A stretch of DNA of 64,000 nucleotides from Tillus elongatus (GCA_964006375.1 OZ023263.1:132102454-132166453); one strand, 5' to 3'; positions 1 through 12,523 are shown, counted from the stretch's first letter. Program-made: numbers and translations. The notes: a model not told the origin generated them from the letters alone.

Positions 1-22
1 TTGGTCCAGCAAATTGCGCATT

Positions 23-24
<2 letters not shown>

Positions 25-106
<82 letters not shown>
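25..106. repeat. (TA)n microsatellite
   Basis: An uninterrupted TA dinucleotide run directly precedes the first copy of the 11.2-kb duplicated unit. Comparable tracts sit at the unit junction (11.2 kb) and after the end of unit 2 (27.05 kb), so it probably marks a rearrangement breakpoint. The first 24 bases of the window are unassigned flank. Confidence 0.95.
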
Positions 107-108
<2 letters not shown>

Positions 109-354
109 ATATATAAGGGATAGTCCCATGCCGTTTTGAGGCATGTATCGGTCACTTCCGCGGCACTTGGTCAGTTCAAGCTCTGTTATGGAATTATTTT
201 CATGGGAATCGTTGATTTCCAGGACGTCCTGGAAAATTTTAGAAATACTATGGCGCGGTCATTTCTGAGACTGGCTTGGGAATATGCTATTGATCATTAG
301 AAGGTCAATTCCAAGACAAAAAATATTTAGTAATGGCAGCAAGGCTGATGATTG

Positions 355-1130
355 TCTATTACCGAGAGCTGTCATTTCCCAGACGAATGAAGTATTCAAG
401 ACCGCAAGTGGATTTATCATGATATCTTTCCACACAACATCGCCTTAGCAGCTGATCTAATAGGAACTGTGACGCACGCGCTAGTGATGCAAAAGTACAT
501 CCAGCTAGTGATGGCCGTTAACGTTATTTCATAATAACCGTTGAAAATAACAGCTTCAGTTATTTATCTGTTATTTTGAACTGGAATGAGTTGAAGCAAG
601 AAAAATAACAAAACTATTGCAGGCTATTCATTACACACTTTTAAAACTGATTTTTTTTTAAATTACCATGCAATAAATAGCAAGTTCAGCAGAGTGTACA
701 TATAAAATGTATTTACCGTTAGAACCTACACTACCTATACATTATATTATAGGTTAAGAAAGCACAATAATATAATACAGTAGTTGTATAAAAGTTATAT
801 TCATTCTCTTTAAAGTTTATAACAACCCATATTATTCATTACCTTGCTATTTTCAACCGTACTACTTTACTACCATTCTAGGTAGGTATAACCTTGTATT
901 CTATTGTTATTGTTACTGCAAAATGTACAATTTTATTTTTCTGACCTAGTGAACTAGGGATATATGTCTTATGTCCTATGTTTACTAAACTTAATATTGC
1001 AAAATGCAAGGTTATTTTATTTCATCCTGATTTTCATATAGGCATTTTCGGTGGTGAATTTATCATGATGAATCCACTTGTGGTCTTGAACACTTCATTC
1101 GACTGAGAAATGGCAGCTCTTGGTATTTAG
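355..1130. repeat. Small inverted repeat pair (about 70-bp arms)
   Basis: Positions about 355-425 read as a diverged reverse complement of about 1,058-1,130, which includes the shared words atttatcatgat and aaatggcagctct. The arms enclose about 0.6 kb of AT-rich sequence. A second inverted relation links about 840-1,000 with about 9,270-9,510, so the whole unit is rich in nested inverted repeats. Unit 2 repeats the arrangement near 11,525-12,300. Confidence 0.7.
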
Positions 1131-1265
1131 CGAGTTCACCAGGCGCCTACAGCTATCAGCAGTTACATGGTTATGTCAAAAAATGTTGACGAATGTCAAC
1201 ATTTTGTCAACAATTTTTGACATAAGAATGCAGCTGCTGACAACGTTGGCGCCTGGTGAACTCGC
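1130..1265. mobile_element. Palindromic MITE, copy A (intact, 136 bp)
   Basis: The ends are perfect inverted repeats of gcgagttcaccaggcgcc. The centre is a second palindrome built from tgtcaaaaa, gttgac and gtcaac words. There is no coding capacity. It resembles a non-autonomous DNA transposon. At least six further full, partial or decayed copies occur in unit 1, which argues for a real family. I cannot name the superfamily because target duplications are not clear. Confidence 0.75.
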
Positions 1266-2510
1266 ACAACGATTAATCTGCTTACTGCCTTGAGTCTTGA
1301 TCTAACTCTGAGACTAATCAAGAATCCTGGTAATTTTTTGTGAGGTTAATACGTTCAAACTTAAAAAACTTGATTTAAGTTTTATTGTTTATATTATGAG
1401 TTAGGTATTAACGTAAACACATAATTAATGATTTAAAATTCACACTTTTCTATTTTCATATTATATAGTTTCTGGTGCTAGTTGCATCGTGCTATTAAAT
1501 TGGCGCCTCAGGCAGATCTATATATTTTGCAACATTACCAATAAATAATATGCAAAAGGATGCTTAGAAAAATGAAAATGCACAATTAAAATAATTTGTG
1601 ATTGGGGCGTAAAATTCGTATTGTGAACATCTAGCTAACAAATACGATATAGAATAAGAAATCAGAAATAATTTTTCCGCCAAAAGTAGTTCAAGAAAGT
1701 CGCGAATAAAGTGACGAATATTCTGAAGTAAATAGCGACATTAGTTTCATGACAAATGTAAAATATAGCGAGTCAACAGGATAATAATAGGAACGCGGTA
1801 ATAATTATTTAATAAAAGTATGACCAAATCATTCGGGTTATTCAGCCACATTTTTTTTACATCTTTCCGTTCTGATTGTTGGCTATATAGGTCATATGCA
1901 TGACATAGTGTAGTCATTAATTATGGGTAATATGTGCTAAAGAAAAAGTAGGTCTATGATCAATGCTCGGAAGTACAAACACGACATGAAAACAAACCCA
2001 TTCTCAATAAAATACGATTTACTGCAAATCAATTATCTATCTATCATCTGACTAATGAAGACATACAAAAACTTTCATCTTAATTTTTGTCTTTTGAAAA
2101 CATCAAAATAAAATAACTTCTTTGACACTTGTGATAAATTATAATGTAGATCATGCCATTAGCGCGGGCAAAACGTTCAAGTCCCAATAAAGATGACCGT
2201 AAGTGAAAATATTCATGAATCTTGAACAATATTATTCGTTGCAGTCTAAAACGCTTAATTGCCAACAGCTGTTTTATCGCCATTAGAGAGTAAAGAATGT
2301 GAAGAATGTCAAATGTAAAAACGGATTTATCTCTGGTCTAATATAATAACTTTTACAATTTTTCCACAGGTTGCGAGAAGATATCACGTTTTTCTTTTTC
2401 ACTTTCGTGGTAATGGAGAATTAGAAACTAAAATTTAAAATTTTCATATAACTATATTAAGCTTTCTGAATTTTCCCGCATTACTATTACTTCATAAAAT
2501 GATTTCTGAG

Positions 2511-2586
2511 TGTCTAAGCGGCCTAGTGGTTAGTGTGTTGGACTTGCTAACCCGAAGATCCCTGGTTTGATTCCCTACAGGGCCAT
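2511..2586 (+). repeat. tRNA-like sequence (pseudo-tRNA or SINE head)
   Basis: A 76-bp stretch has an A-box-like word (cctagtggttag) and a B-box-like word (ggtttgattccc) at tRNA spacing. The anticodon and acceptor stems do not pair well by eye, so a functional tRNA is unlikely. It lies in the part of unit 1 that is absent from unit 2. Confidence 0.4.
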
Positions 2587-2847
2587 AAACTTGCATTTTT
2601 AGCTTAAATGTTTGCCGAGTTCACTAGATGCCAACAGTTGAACAGTTGTGTCATCGTATGCGTACACCAGTCCCAGTATGTTTCTATTGGAACTCAACTG
2701 TTACCGGTTTGTAAAAACCGAATGACAGATAAACGTCACAAAATAATGCTTGAAGTCAGCAATACGTGCATTAGGATCCAACCGCTGAAATGTATTGGTA
2801 GTCAGCAGATAAGCGCTTAAACTCAGCTGTTGGCGCCTGGCAAGCTC

Positions 2848-2992
2848 AAAGGGCAGTTCACCAGGCCCGATTGTTGCCAGGAGCTGCATTGTTATGTCAA
2901 AAAGAATTGACAAAACGTTGACATTTGTCAACATTTTTTGGCATCACAATGCAGCTGCTGGCAGCAGCCGGCACCTGGTAAACTTTTTCTTG
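2848..2992. mobile_element. Palindromic MITE, copy B (diverged)
   Basis: It starts gggcagttcaccaggc and ends with the inverted counterpart cacctggtaaac. Between them lies the same tgtcaaaaa...gttgac...gtcaac palindromic core as copy A. A further decayed half-copy lies at about 2,612-2,845, beginning gccgagttcactagatgcc. In unit 2 only the right end of copy B survives, at about 13,470-13,495, because unit 2 lacks the preceding 1.3 kb. Confidence 0.65.
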
Positions 2993-3140
2993 TCTTTTTA
3001 AATGAAATCAAACTGTCAGCATTCATCAATATCATCTCAACCTAGCTTTATTTCCATATTCTCTTTTTTGCAACAGAAAGTGTGTTAAACGCGTTAATAT
3101 TAATAAAAGCAGATAACGAAGTCGCAAATTTCTGAGGCAG

Positions 3141-3510
3141 AGCCTCGGTAGTGCAGTGGTAAGAACGTGTGTCTCTGAACCGAAGGGGGTAAGAACGTGT
3201 GTCTCTGAACCGAAGGGTATTGAGTTCGATTCCCAGGGTTCCTATTACACTTTTTCAGTACGTACTGTAAAATTAACATCTACTGAGGTTGTGGCATTGT
3301 GTTTAAACAGGTTAAATGTCTGCACGTTCCGCCCTTCGGATCGTCGATCCCGTGTCCATGCGATGTTGGGCACGTTAAAGATCCCTACCCTCCTTACAGA
3401 AAGGCAGAAGTTCAGCAAAATTTAAAGGATAGTGATGTGAAACTGCTCTCTGGTGTCGGAAATTGGCCATAGTCACGGAAATAGACCGACGTTAAAGTCC
3501 AAAAAAAAAA
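3141..3510 (+). mobile_element. tRNA-headed SINE, copy 1
   Basis: The head carries pol III promoter-like boxes: A box tagtgcagtggtaag and B box gagttcgattccc. A conserved body includes gcacgttaaagatccct and ggccatagtc, and the element ends in an A-rich tail after gacgttaaagtcc. The 29-bp segment around gtaagaacgtgtgtctctga is present twice in tandem between the A and B boxes, which should weaken or alter the promoter. The body wording resembles widespread metazoan SINE central domains, possibly Nin-DC, but I cannot verify that here. ORFs read through this element are not genes. Confidence 0.85.
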
Positions 3511-3654
3511 TTTGTGATTTCTGTATTATTAAAGCTTGAAACGATATTCCGAAAATTAAATGTATGTATATTCTAATTTTCTAAATGCTTTGCAAAACGA
3601 AACTTGAGATTCGAATGGGTTGGGAAATGAGCATGGAATAAGTGTATATTAGTA

Positions 3655-3795
3655 TATGTATGTATGTATATTATATGTATATACATACATATATATGTAG
3701 ACATATATGTATGTATATACATACATGTATATTATATGTATATACATACATATATATGTAGACATATATGTATGTATATACATACATATATGTAA
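3655..3795. repeat. TGTATATACATA-type self-complementary simple repeat
   Basis: This is a higher-order simple repeat made of tgtatatacatacatatat words, each nearly palindromic. The two halves are near copies of about 60 bp. ORFs rich in Y, I and T across it are artefacts. The unit 2 counterpart is at about 14,500-14,594 and is shorter. Confidence 0.85.
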
Positions 3796-3865
3796 AGATA
3801 TTACCCGCGGATACACAGTTATACGAATAAGTGACAACCGTGTAAGATGACCATTTGGACACGTT

Positions 3866-6800
3866 CAGCAGAACAAAACGGTTACTGTTTGCGTTAGCCA
3901 ACACTTGGGAGTATTTTTCTGTTCTCGTGAACGATTTATTGTTGTTTATGTCAACTCTAACGATGAACAACAGTTATGTTGTTTTTCGGTGTTTTGATTG
4001 TAGGTAGACCTTTAAGAAAAAGAAAAGGCTTTCCTGCTTTTAGTTTAGGATTGTGTGCTATGTTGTGTAGTGTACTAGTAAATTATTATTAAGAATAGTA
4101 CCAGAGGAATACTACTTCCTAGTGGGATTTTCCTTCCCCTCCTTTATGCCTACAACCACCCTCAATGCATAAACCACATTAAATATCAACCCCTAAGAAA
4201 GCTACGTGACCTGCGTAGAATGCGGGGTAGACAGGGTTTAAAGAAGGTATGGCTGCAATATATAAAAAATACTTTTATAGGTCTGACTAAGCTTTTTTCT
4301 TGAATTTTCCGTTCATATTCCCTTTTTTTATTGCTCGCACAGTACCCCTATTCACTCCTGGTCCTGTAACTTTCTTGGGGGTTGTTTGCACGAACTTTTT
4401 CTTGCGGCTTGTGCATCCAGGGTGGGTTCTAAGCATGTTTATAAAAAAGAATTTCTAAGAACCCTCCAGGGGGTAAACTGATATTTTACTGGAATAAAAA
4501 CATTACTTTGTAACAATCATTGTTCCTTTCTATGCCAACAACCACTTCAAATAACATTTTAGCACATCCAAGGAATCATGTGAATAAGTGTTGTTTGCAG
4601 TTATTATTTTGCTGAATTTAATTATAGCTTGTAGATTTGTGAAACATTGTAAATTGTTTTTAGGTGTTATTGGAGGAAGTTATATGAATCCTGGTGGTCA
4701 GATTTCACGTAGTAAAAAGCTTCTGTCAATATAGGCCTATTTTTAAGTTTCCCAGTTAAATTATAACATAAACTTATAATCACATATACCTATAATTTTA
4801 CAACCATGTGCTAGAGATAGAAAAAATATCACTTCAAATTACAAGTAGCTACCGCACGTATGACATATTTCTGAAAATTGTACCTATTAATAAATAAACA
4901 CAGTGCAGTATTACTTAGCTTGTAAAGTGGCATGAACTTCTTCAGTTTCGACTATATTGTATAACAGTCCGTTGTATACATAATAGATCCCTTTTAAACA
5001 GTTTGCCATTTCCTACAAAATACCACGCAGCAGACTAATTATTGTTCCTTACTCCTTATGCTGTGACAATACCTTGAACCGAATAAATACTTGTGATCTG
5101 CGTTGGAAAAATAGCGAACGTTAGCCTACAACGACCATCTCGCGACAGTAAAAAACCGGTTGCAATGATCATACGCAACTGTTTAGCAATGGGCGACTTC
5201 AATACTGACGACTGGTGAGCTCGCACCTTATCAATGCCACTATTACTACTACTTACTATTGCGTGATGTATCACGATTACGGTCATCATAGAGAAAATGT
5301 TAGATTGTGCAATATACAAACAAGCATCGTATTGACGTATAGTTTAAATACCCTATATTATACTTTTTTATATCTCTTTAACATGTTTAGATTTCAGAAA
5401 CAATTTTGCATTTGTATATATTGTAGTCTGCGTGCACAGGCAGATCGTATATGTGAACCTATTGGTTCTTGGTGAGACTTACAGAATAAAAGGAAGGAAA
5501 TAGCTGTAAACCGCGAAGAAACACTATCCGTGTTAAAGTAGGCCCTCGTGGAAACGAGGGGAATAATTAAGTCTACACTTCATACTTGGATGAACATTAT
5601 TTACAAACTTTTATTTGGAGTTTTTCATTTGAATACACAAAAACGTTCCCTGGCATTTTCTACTACAATTATATTTTATCTACCTAGCCAAAGTGACCAA
5701 CAACTAGCATCAAAAATAACTAAATGTTATTGATTTTGTGACAGTGACATATATATACGCAACTTTGACTAACAACGGAGATGCAAACAGAGTTTTTCAT
5801 TCTGCATTGCTACCAACATATAAAACATGTTCCATATTTTCAGTCACAATACTGTTGTCACGTCTACTTTCAGTGTGAGATTGCCGAACTTTACATCGCC
5901 CTCTAAACTAATATAAAACCTAAGAATGGCCACTCTATGAAAACATTGTACCTACTAAAATTTATTCCAAACTAATCTCAATCGTCACCTTAAAGAACAT
6001 CATGCGTTAAGCACTGAGATTATTGCTTACGATATAAATGTTAAGTCGTTCCATTGATTAGAACAGTGTAATATTTAATTTGAATTGCATGCTGATTTAG
6101 TAGGTACGACATTTTAAAGATGATCATAATTTCCTGGTGGAACAAGGGGAATATTATTCTATAAAAGTTAAAAGCATAAGTAAAAGTAGGTAGAGACATA
6201 GAAAATATAATACAGGCAGAAATATATTTTGTCGTATTAAAAGTTATTTTTATCAAGGTGACAGTTATGAGTTACTCAAATTTGACGCCCTCCAGGGCAC
6301 ACATAGATAAATAGTCACATCATCAGCCCCTTTGCAAGTTATGAAAAAATTTATGAATTTGACGAGAATTACGATTTGATTCAACTGAATTTATTTCAAT
6401 TCGTTTTAATTTAACTCATCTTACCAACCTATTTGCAACCCAAAAAATGAACGAATTTCGCACTATGTGTTAGTGTATATATTTATAGGTAAGGTGTTTG
6501 GTATAGTTGTTTTGAATAAATGCAGAAAACTCTTTATAAGAAAGAAATTGGTTTCATCAAGGCAAATTTGTGGAGCAGTATTTTTTTTCAAACTTGACGC
6601 CATTCAAGAGACGCATGTATGAATAGTTATATATGGCAACCTCCGATTTTAATGCTACGATTAGTCCCTCCCGAGAGTGGAGTGTAGTAAATAGTAAGGT
6701 ATAAGGTAGTTTTTTTGTGGCTTTTGTTTTCGCCATTCTAGTTTCAAATTTGCAAATTGCTGCTAAAAAGCCGAAAAGGTTGTCATCTTAGACAGATTTT

Positions 6801-8990
6801 TTCGGTTATTTTCTTTCACTTGTATGGTGACAAAGAAGCTTCGCAAAGCCACTCAATTTTTGGAGGTTAAATGATATTCGTGACACGTGATGTTGGAATA
6901 CGCGCCATTAGTTGTGACGTCAGACAACAGCGCGAGAAGCTGTTGTCCTGGTTACTCAATCTAAACAATCATGATTTTATCTGGGCCAAATTATTCTTTC
7001 TGCTTTTCTTCAAATTATCAATGAATGTGTATGGATGCTTATAAAATAGACTTGCAATACATCATTTTAGTCTAGGGTCACGTTTATCCTTCGCTACTTG
7101 CTCTATTGTTCTTCATTAGTTTATATTATTTTGCATTACAGATGGCTGTGGAAGTTTAATTTTATGTTGGTCACCCTACTGTTACATTTGTGTTAAGGAT
7201 TTTTCAATCAAGTAAAGCTTTTAACTTCTGACATCTCCTATAACTATACTTGGACCTGTTATGTCGGTCTAATGCCACTTAACTGATGTCGCTTTAATAC
7301 AGGAGGAGAGTATAAACAATGAAGTATGCGCATATGCCTCGCACTTTCTGTGATATGACGTGGAGAGTGACCCCATAGAAGGCCAACTGCACTCACAACA
7401 AGGTTATTCGCAATAAAACATTTCTATAGGTCGATAAAGCAGTTGAAATTACATTCCACTTCTTCGCCTATAATATCTTTTTCAGGTAATATAGAATACA
7501 GCACTAAACTCAATGACCACTTTTTTTTTATATTACATAATATAGGCACCATACAGAGTAACATTAGTAAAATAACTAATTTGTTAAAAAATTAAAGTTG
7601 TGACGAAACGTCAAACTTCACTTTACGCAAATAATAATTTATTATGTTGCACTGGACTCTCCACACGACATCATGCGAGAGATAGTTCACAAAATAGGTA
7701 GCCGAAATGGGCGAGTTCACCAGGCTCCAGTAGCTGCCAGCAGCTCTATTGTTCTGTCAAAAAAATTGCGTTCATCAGATCCTAACGTTGTGACAACGTT
7801 AGCTAACGGCTTCTATTAATGTTAAGTCGGCTGAACGCCTGCGCTGACACCTAACGTGTTGGCTAACGGTAGCCATTTTTTCCAACGCAGATCACAAATG
7901 TTTATTGGGTTCAACTTATTTTCACAGCATAAGAAACAATCGTCATTATTAAGGCAGAAATCGGAAATGGCACAGGTTTTAAAAGGGGTCTATTATGAAT
8001 ACGACGCTTTGTTATACAATATAAGTCGAAATTGAAGAAGTTCATAAGACTTTACAAACTAGGTAATACTGGTGTGTGTTTATTTATTAATAAAATTTTC
8101 AGAAATATGTCATACGTGGTAGCTACTTGCAATTTAAAGTGATTTAGATTTATTCTATCTCTAGCACAGGGTTGTAAAATTATAGGTAGATGTGATTATA
8201 ATTTTATTTTTTAATTTAACTGGGAAGTAAAAAGCTCTTTTAAATTCAGCAAAATTAGTTCTCATAACTTCAAACAACACTTCATTTTGTTTCCTTCGAT
8301 ATGCTAAACTGTTCTCTGAAGAGTGTGAAATGGTTGTTGGTATTCAAAGTAATGTTTATATTCCAGTAAAATGTCAGTTTACCTCCCGGAGGATTTTTAG
8401 AATTTTTTTTGCAGAAACATGCTCAGAACACACCCTGAATGCACAAACCACAAGAAAATTTTCATGCAAACACACCCCAAGAAAGTCACGGGACCAGGAG
8501 TAAATATAGGTACTGTGCGGGGAAGATAAAATGGAAATATGAGCGAAAAATGAAACAAAATAGCTTAGTCGGGCCTATAAAATCTGACCTTTTCAAATTT
8601 GGAAGCCATACCTCCTTCAAACCCTGTCTACCCCTCCTTCGCCGCAAGTCTCGTAGTTTTCTTGGGGGTTAATATTTCATATGTTTTATGCATCGAGGGT
8701 GGTTGTAGGCATGCATGAGGGAAAGAAAATCCCACTAGAAAGTAGTATTCCTCTTGTACTATTCTTAATAATAATTTATCAGTACACCACAACCATAGTA
8801 TACAATCTGAAACTGAAAGCAGGAGACGCGTTTTTTTTTTCTTAGAGGTGTACCTACAATCCTAAACACCGAATAAGGACATAACTTTTGTGCATCGTTA
8901 CAGTTGACATAAACAGCAACAGATCGTTTACCAGAACAAAAAAATACTCCCAAGTTTTGGCTAACTCAAACAATAACCGTTTTGTTCTGG
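3866..8990. repeat. Large inverted repeat inside unit 1 (arms 3,866-5,126 and 7,861-8,990)
   Basis: The left arm read backwards matches the right arm over about 1.1-1.25 kb. Matching landmarks include cagaacaaaacggtta against taaccgttttgttctg at the outer ends, the gaatagtac/gtactattc region, gctagagatag/ctatctctagc, and tgatctgcgttgga/tccaacgcagatca at the inner ends. The arms differ by many substitutions and indels, so the structure is old. The SINEs just outside (3.1 and 9.7 kb) have the same orientation and so are not part of the palindrome. Partial MITE copies lie at both arm edges (about 5,195-5,225, 7,709-7,770 and 8,995-9,090). Confidence 0.8.
5127..7860. other. Non-coding loop of the unit 1 inverted repeat
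   Basis: About 2.7 kb of AT-rich sequence has no recognisable gene. ORFs are all under 90 codons, and their predicted products match nothing I recognise. A truncated copy of the palindromic MITE lies at about 7,709-7,770. Two loosely similar segments start near 6,270 and 6,590. The same loop is present in unit 2 at 16,509-19,239. Confidence 0.6.
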
Positions 8991-8994
8991 TGAA

Positions 8995-9455
8995 GGCGGC
9001 TACTGTTAACAAATGTCAACATTTTGCTAACATTTTTTGACATAACAATGGAGGTGCTGGCAGCTACTGACGATTGGTGCACACCAATTATCATATTTCT
9101 AGTTATTTTTATCATGATTACTAGATACTACATTACCACAGTATAAGAAATCTTATCATGTGACATTGGGCGAGTCCACCAGGCGCCAGCAGCTGCTGAT
9201 GAACTCGCTTATTACTTCCCTCCTTAAGGTGGAGGCAGTTAAATGTAAACAAGCTTGTAAAATAAGGGATATGTAGCTGGTCAGTAGGTCAGAAAAGTTA
9301 AATGACACATTTTGCAGTAATAATAGAATGCAAAGATATACAATGGGTGAGGTCAGTAGGCACCAGCATCTGTATTGTTATGTCAAAAAATGTTGACAAA
9401 AGTCAACCTTTTTGGCATAATATTGCCGCGCTGACGCCTAGTGAAGTCGGCCAAT
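8995..9455. mobile_element. Cluster of three MITE remnants
   Basis: About 8,995-9,090 holds a half-copy with the gtcaacattttgctaacat core. About 9,171-9,206 is a minimal copy in which the two termini are almost fused (gcgagtccaccaggcgcc followed at once by gatgaactcgc). About 9,343-9,455 is a diverged full-length copy. The family is the same as at 1,130-1,265. The equivalents in unit 2 lie at about 20,380-20,460, 20,547-20,585 and 20,724-20,830. Confidence 0.65.
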
Positions 9456-9721
9456 GATATAGTAATGTCGAAAATAGCAAGGTAATGAATAATATGAGTT
9501 ATAAACAATGTAAACATTAAATGAATGAATTTAACGTATATACAACTAACTCATCCAACATTTAATAACAAACAAAAATTCTTTAAAAATTACTGACCGA
9601 TACTCATGGCATATAAAACAGCGGTCCTTATACAAAATGCAAATGGCTAAAAAACATGGACACCTCATTTTTTAAAGACTTGTATATTTTAAAGACTAGT
9701 CTTTGGACTAGTAGTAAACAA

Positions 9722-10070
9722 AGAACCTCGGTGGTTCAGAGGTAAGAACGTGTGCCTTTGAACCGAAGGGTACCGGGTTCGATCCCGGGGTACTACTTTC
9801 ACTTTTTCAGTACAAACTGTAAAATTAACATCAACCGAGGTTCTGGCATTGTATTTGAGCAAGTTGAATGTCTGCACGTTCCGCCCTTCGGAGGGGACGT
9901 AAAGCCGTCGGTCCCGTGTCCATGCGATGTTGGGCACGTTAAAGATCCCTGCCATCCTTACAGAAAGACAGGGGTTCGGCAAAATTGCCAGGATAGTGAG
10001 GTGAAACTGCTCCCTGGCGTCGGTGATTGGCCATAGTCGCGGAAATAGGCCGACGTTGAAGAAAAAAAAC
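9722..10070 (+). mobile_element. tRNA-headed SINE, copy 2
   Basis: It belongs to the same family as the SINE at 3.1 kb but lacks the internal 29-bp duplication, so A box (tggttcagaggtaag) and B box (gggttcgatccc) are closely spaced. The body includes gttgggcacgttaaagatcc and ggccatagtcgcgg, followed by an A-rich tail and a short CA run. Overlapping ORFs of 136 and 94 codons on opposite strands are incidental readings of the SINE. Confidence 0.85.
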
Positions 10071-11213
10071 ACACACAGACACATAGTAGTAAACAACACA
10101 AATTAAAACTATATAGGCTTACGCATGTTAAAAATGATCCGGCAGGATTGACATCTTAGAATTATTGTCCAAAAAAAAAATAATAGAAAATGACTTTACC
10201 AATATTAGTATCCGTTGCTTAACACTATTTTTACTTACTAAATCGCTTATTCAAACAAAATTTAACAAGAAATAAATAATGTTTATAAATTTGTAGGCTA
10301 ACTAAAATTACAATCATTATGGAAGTGGCGAATTAAAATTGACGAATTTTCAAATGTCACTTGAGTTTTGGGACACTTGTGTTATGTTACCATTACCGGT
10401 ATGTATAGCACTCAAAAATGTTAATTAATACTGCAGCTTACAGATAAAAAATGGCTTGAATATATATAACCCATTTTCTAGTTGTAAAAGAAACATAAAA
10501 CTTTTACAAGCCTCAACCTTAAAGTCTTTTATCGTATAAACGAAGCAATTTTAAAGATAATAGGTCATCGTACCTCAATCGACATTTTAACCATAGAAAA
10601 CCTCTAGTATGACGTTGTATATGGTTTATCTGGACACCTGTATATTGTGTATAGTAAATTCCATTCAAAATAAAAGACAAAGTTCAAATTTCCAAAATGT
10701 GTGTAATTATAATATGATATGGTCTACACATATGTACTTTAGGGACTGTCTATTTTTCATTGTAATAAAACAACAAAAATGCTTAGTCATTGCAGTCGAT
10801 CATATTATAATATGTAAATATGTATATTCATGTACCTATGTCATATAATATACGTTATTCGTTTCAGTAATATTGTATCTTATATAAGATAGAGCTAATT
10901 ACCTAATATTTTAATATTTGGCATCTGAAAATGCATTCATAATGTGTTATCGATAATAATAACATAACCTATTACGAGCCATTTAAAGTAGGTAGTCCCT
11001 GAAGTGAACGCAAAGCACATGTTTTGTATGTATACGTATGTATATACATTAGAGATGTCCTGGAAGTAACCGATATGTTCTAATTGTAAGATAATTAATT
11101 AAGGTGATTATACATAGTAAAACTATATGGATGTATATCATTGTACATGCTTTTTAATCAGATGTATACATTTAAAACAACATTATTTTTAATGTCCCTG
11201 AAAGCCACACTAC

Positions 11214-11215
<2 letters not shown>

Positions 11216-11283
<68 letters not shown>

Positions 11284-11286
11284 ATA
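11216..11286. repeat. (TA)n tract at the junction of units 1 and 2
   Basis: A TA dinucleotide run of about 60-70 bp separates the end of unit 1 (gtccctgaaagccacac...) from the start of unit 2 (aagggatagtcccatgcc). The same unit-end sequence recurs at 26,985-27,048, again followed by a TA tract. Recombination or replication slippage within TA tracts is therefore the simplest origin of the tandem duplication. Confidence 0.9.
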
Positions 11287-12305
11287 TAAGGGATAGTCCC
11301 ATGCCGTTTTGAGGCATGTATCGGTCACTTCCGCGGCACTTGGTCAGTTCAAGCTCTGTTATGGAATTATTTTCATGGGAATCGTTGATTTCAAGGACGT
11401 CCTGGAAAATTCTAGAAATACTATGGCGCGGTCATTTCTGAGACTGGCTTGGGAATATGCTATTGATCATTAGAAGGTCAATTCCAAGACAAAAAATATT
11501 TAGTAATGGCAGCAAGGCTGATGATTGTCTATTACCGAGAGCTGTCATTTCCCAGACGAATGAAGTATTCAAGACCGCAAGTGGATTTATTATGATATCT
11601 TTCCACACAAAATCGCCTTAGCAGCTGATCTAATAGGAACTGTGACGCACGCGCTAGTGATGCAAAAGTACATCCAGCTAGTGATGGCCGTTAACGTTAT
11701 TTCATAATAACCGTTGAAAATAACAGCTTCAGTTATTTATCTGTTATTTTGAACTGGAATAAGTTCAAGCAAGAAAAATAACAAAACTATTGCAGGCTAT
11801 TCATTACACACTTTTAAAACTAATTTTTTTTAATTGTACCGTACCATGCAATAAATAGCAAGTTCAGCAGAATGTACATATAAATAGTATTTACCGTTAG
11901 AACCTACACTACCTATACATTATATTATAGGTTAAGAAAGCACAATAATATAATACAGTAGTTGTATAAAAGTTATATTCATTCGCTTTAAAGTTTATAA
12001 CAACCCATATTATTCATTACCTTGCTATTTTCAACCGTACTACTTTAATACCATTCTAGGTAGGTATAACCTTGTATTCTATTGTTATTGTTAGTGCAAA
12101 ATGTACAATCTTATTTTTCTGACCTAGTGAACTAGGGATATATGTCATGTCCTATGTTTACTAAACTTAATATTGCAAAATGCAAGGTTATTTTATTTCA
12201 TCCTGATTTTCATATAGGCATTTTCGCTGGTGAATTTATCATGATGAATCCACTTGTGGTCTTGAACACTTCATTCGACTGAGAAATGGCAGCTCTTGGT
12301 ATTTA

Positions 12306-12441
12306 GCGAGTTCACCAGGCGCCTACAGCTATCAGCAGTTACATGGTTATGTCAAAAAATGTTGACGAATGTCAACATTTTGTCAACAATTTTTGACATA
12401 AGAATGCAGCTGCTGACAACGCTGGCGCCTGGTGAACTCGC
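12306..12441. mobile_element. Palindromic MITE, unit 2 counterpart of copy A
   Basis: Same 136-bp structure and position in the unit as 1,130-1,265, with gcgagttcaccaggcgcc ends and a gttgac/gtcaac core. It was duplicated together with the unit and was not inserted independently. Confidence 0.75.
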
Positions 12442-12523
12442 CCAACGATTAATCTGCTTACTGCCTTGAGTCTTGATCTAACTCTGAGACTAATCAAGAA
12501 TCCTGGTAATTTTTTGTGAGGTT

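Larger units (their letters stand above)
107..11215 (+). repeat. Segmental duplication, unit 1 (11.1 kb, non-coding)
   Basis: The whole stretch aligns by eye, in the same order and orientation, with 11,287-27,048. For example, the sequence after the TA tract at 115-500 recurs at 11,285-11,670, and 9,700-10,500 recurs at 21,080-21,880. The two copies differ by scattered substitutions and a few large indels. Unit 1 carries 1,674-2,957, which is absent from unit 2. It lacks the piggyBac, the 350-bp block with a TA tract, the palindrome and the CR1 insertion of unit 2. No convincing protein-coding gene is present; its short ORFs are SINE, microsatellite or random readings. It holds a large inverted repeat, two SINEs and several MITEs, listed separately. 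Confidence 0.9.

Noticed and set aside
5056..5475. ORFs of 86-87 codons duplicated at 16.4-16.9 kb
   Set aside because: Their conservation is explained by the segmental duplication; the copies carry substitutions without codon bias and no domain is recognised.
9689..10099. 136-codon minus-strand and 94-codon plus-strand ORFs, repeated at 21.1 kb and 30.0 kb
   Set aside because: They coincide exactly with tRNA-headed SINE copies and occur on opposite strands; they are incidental.
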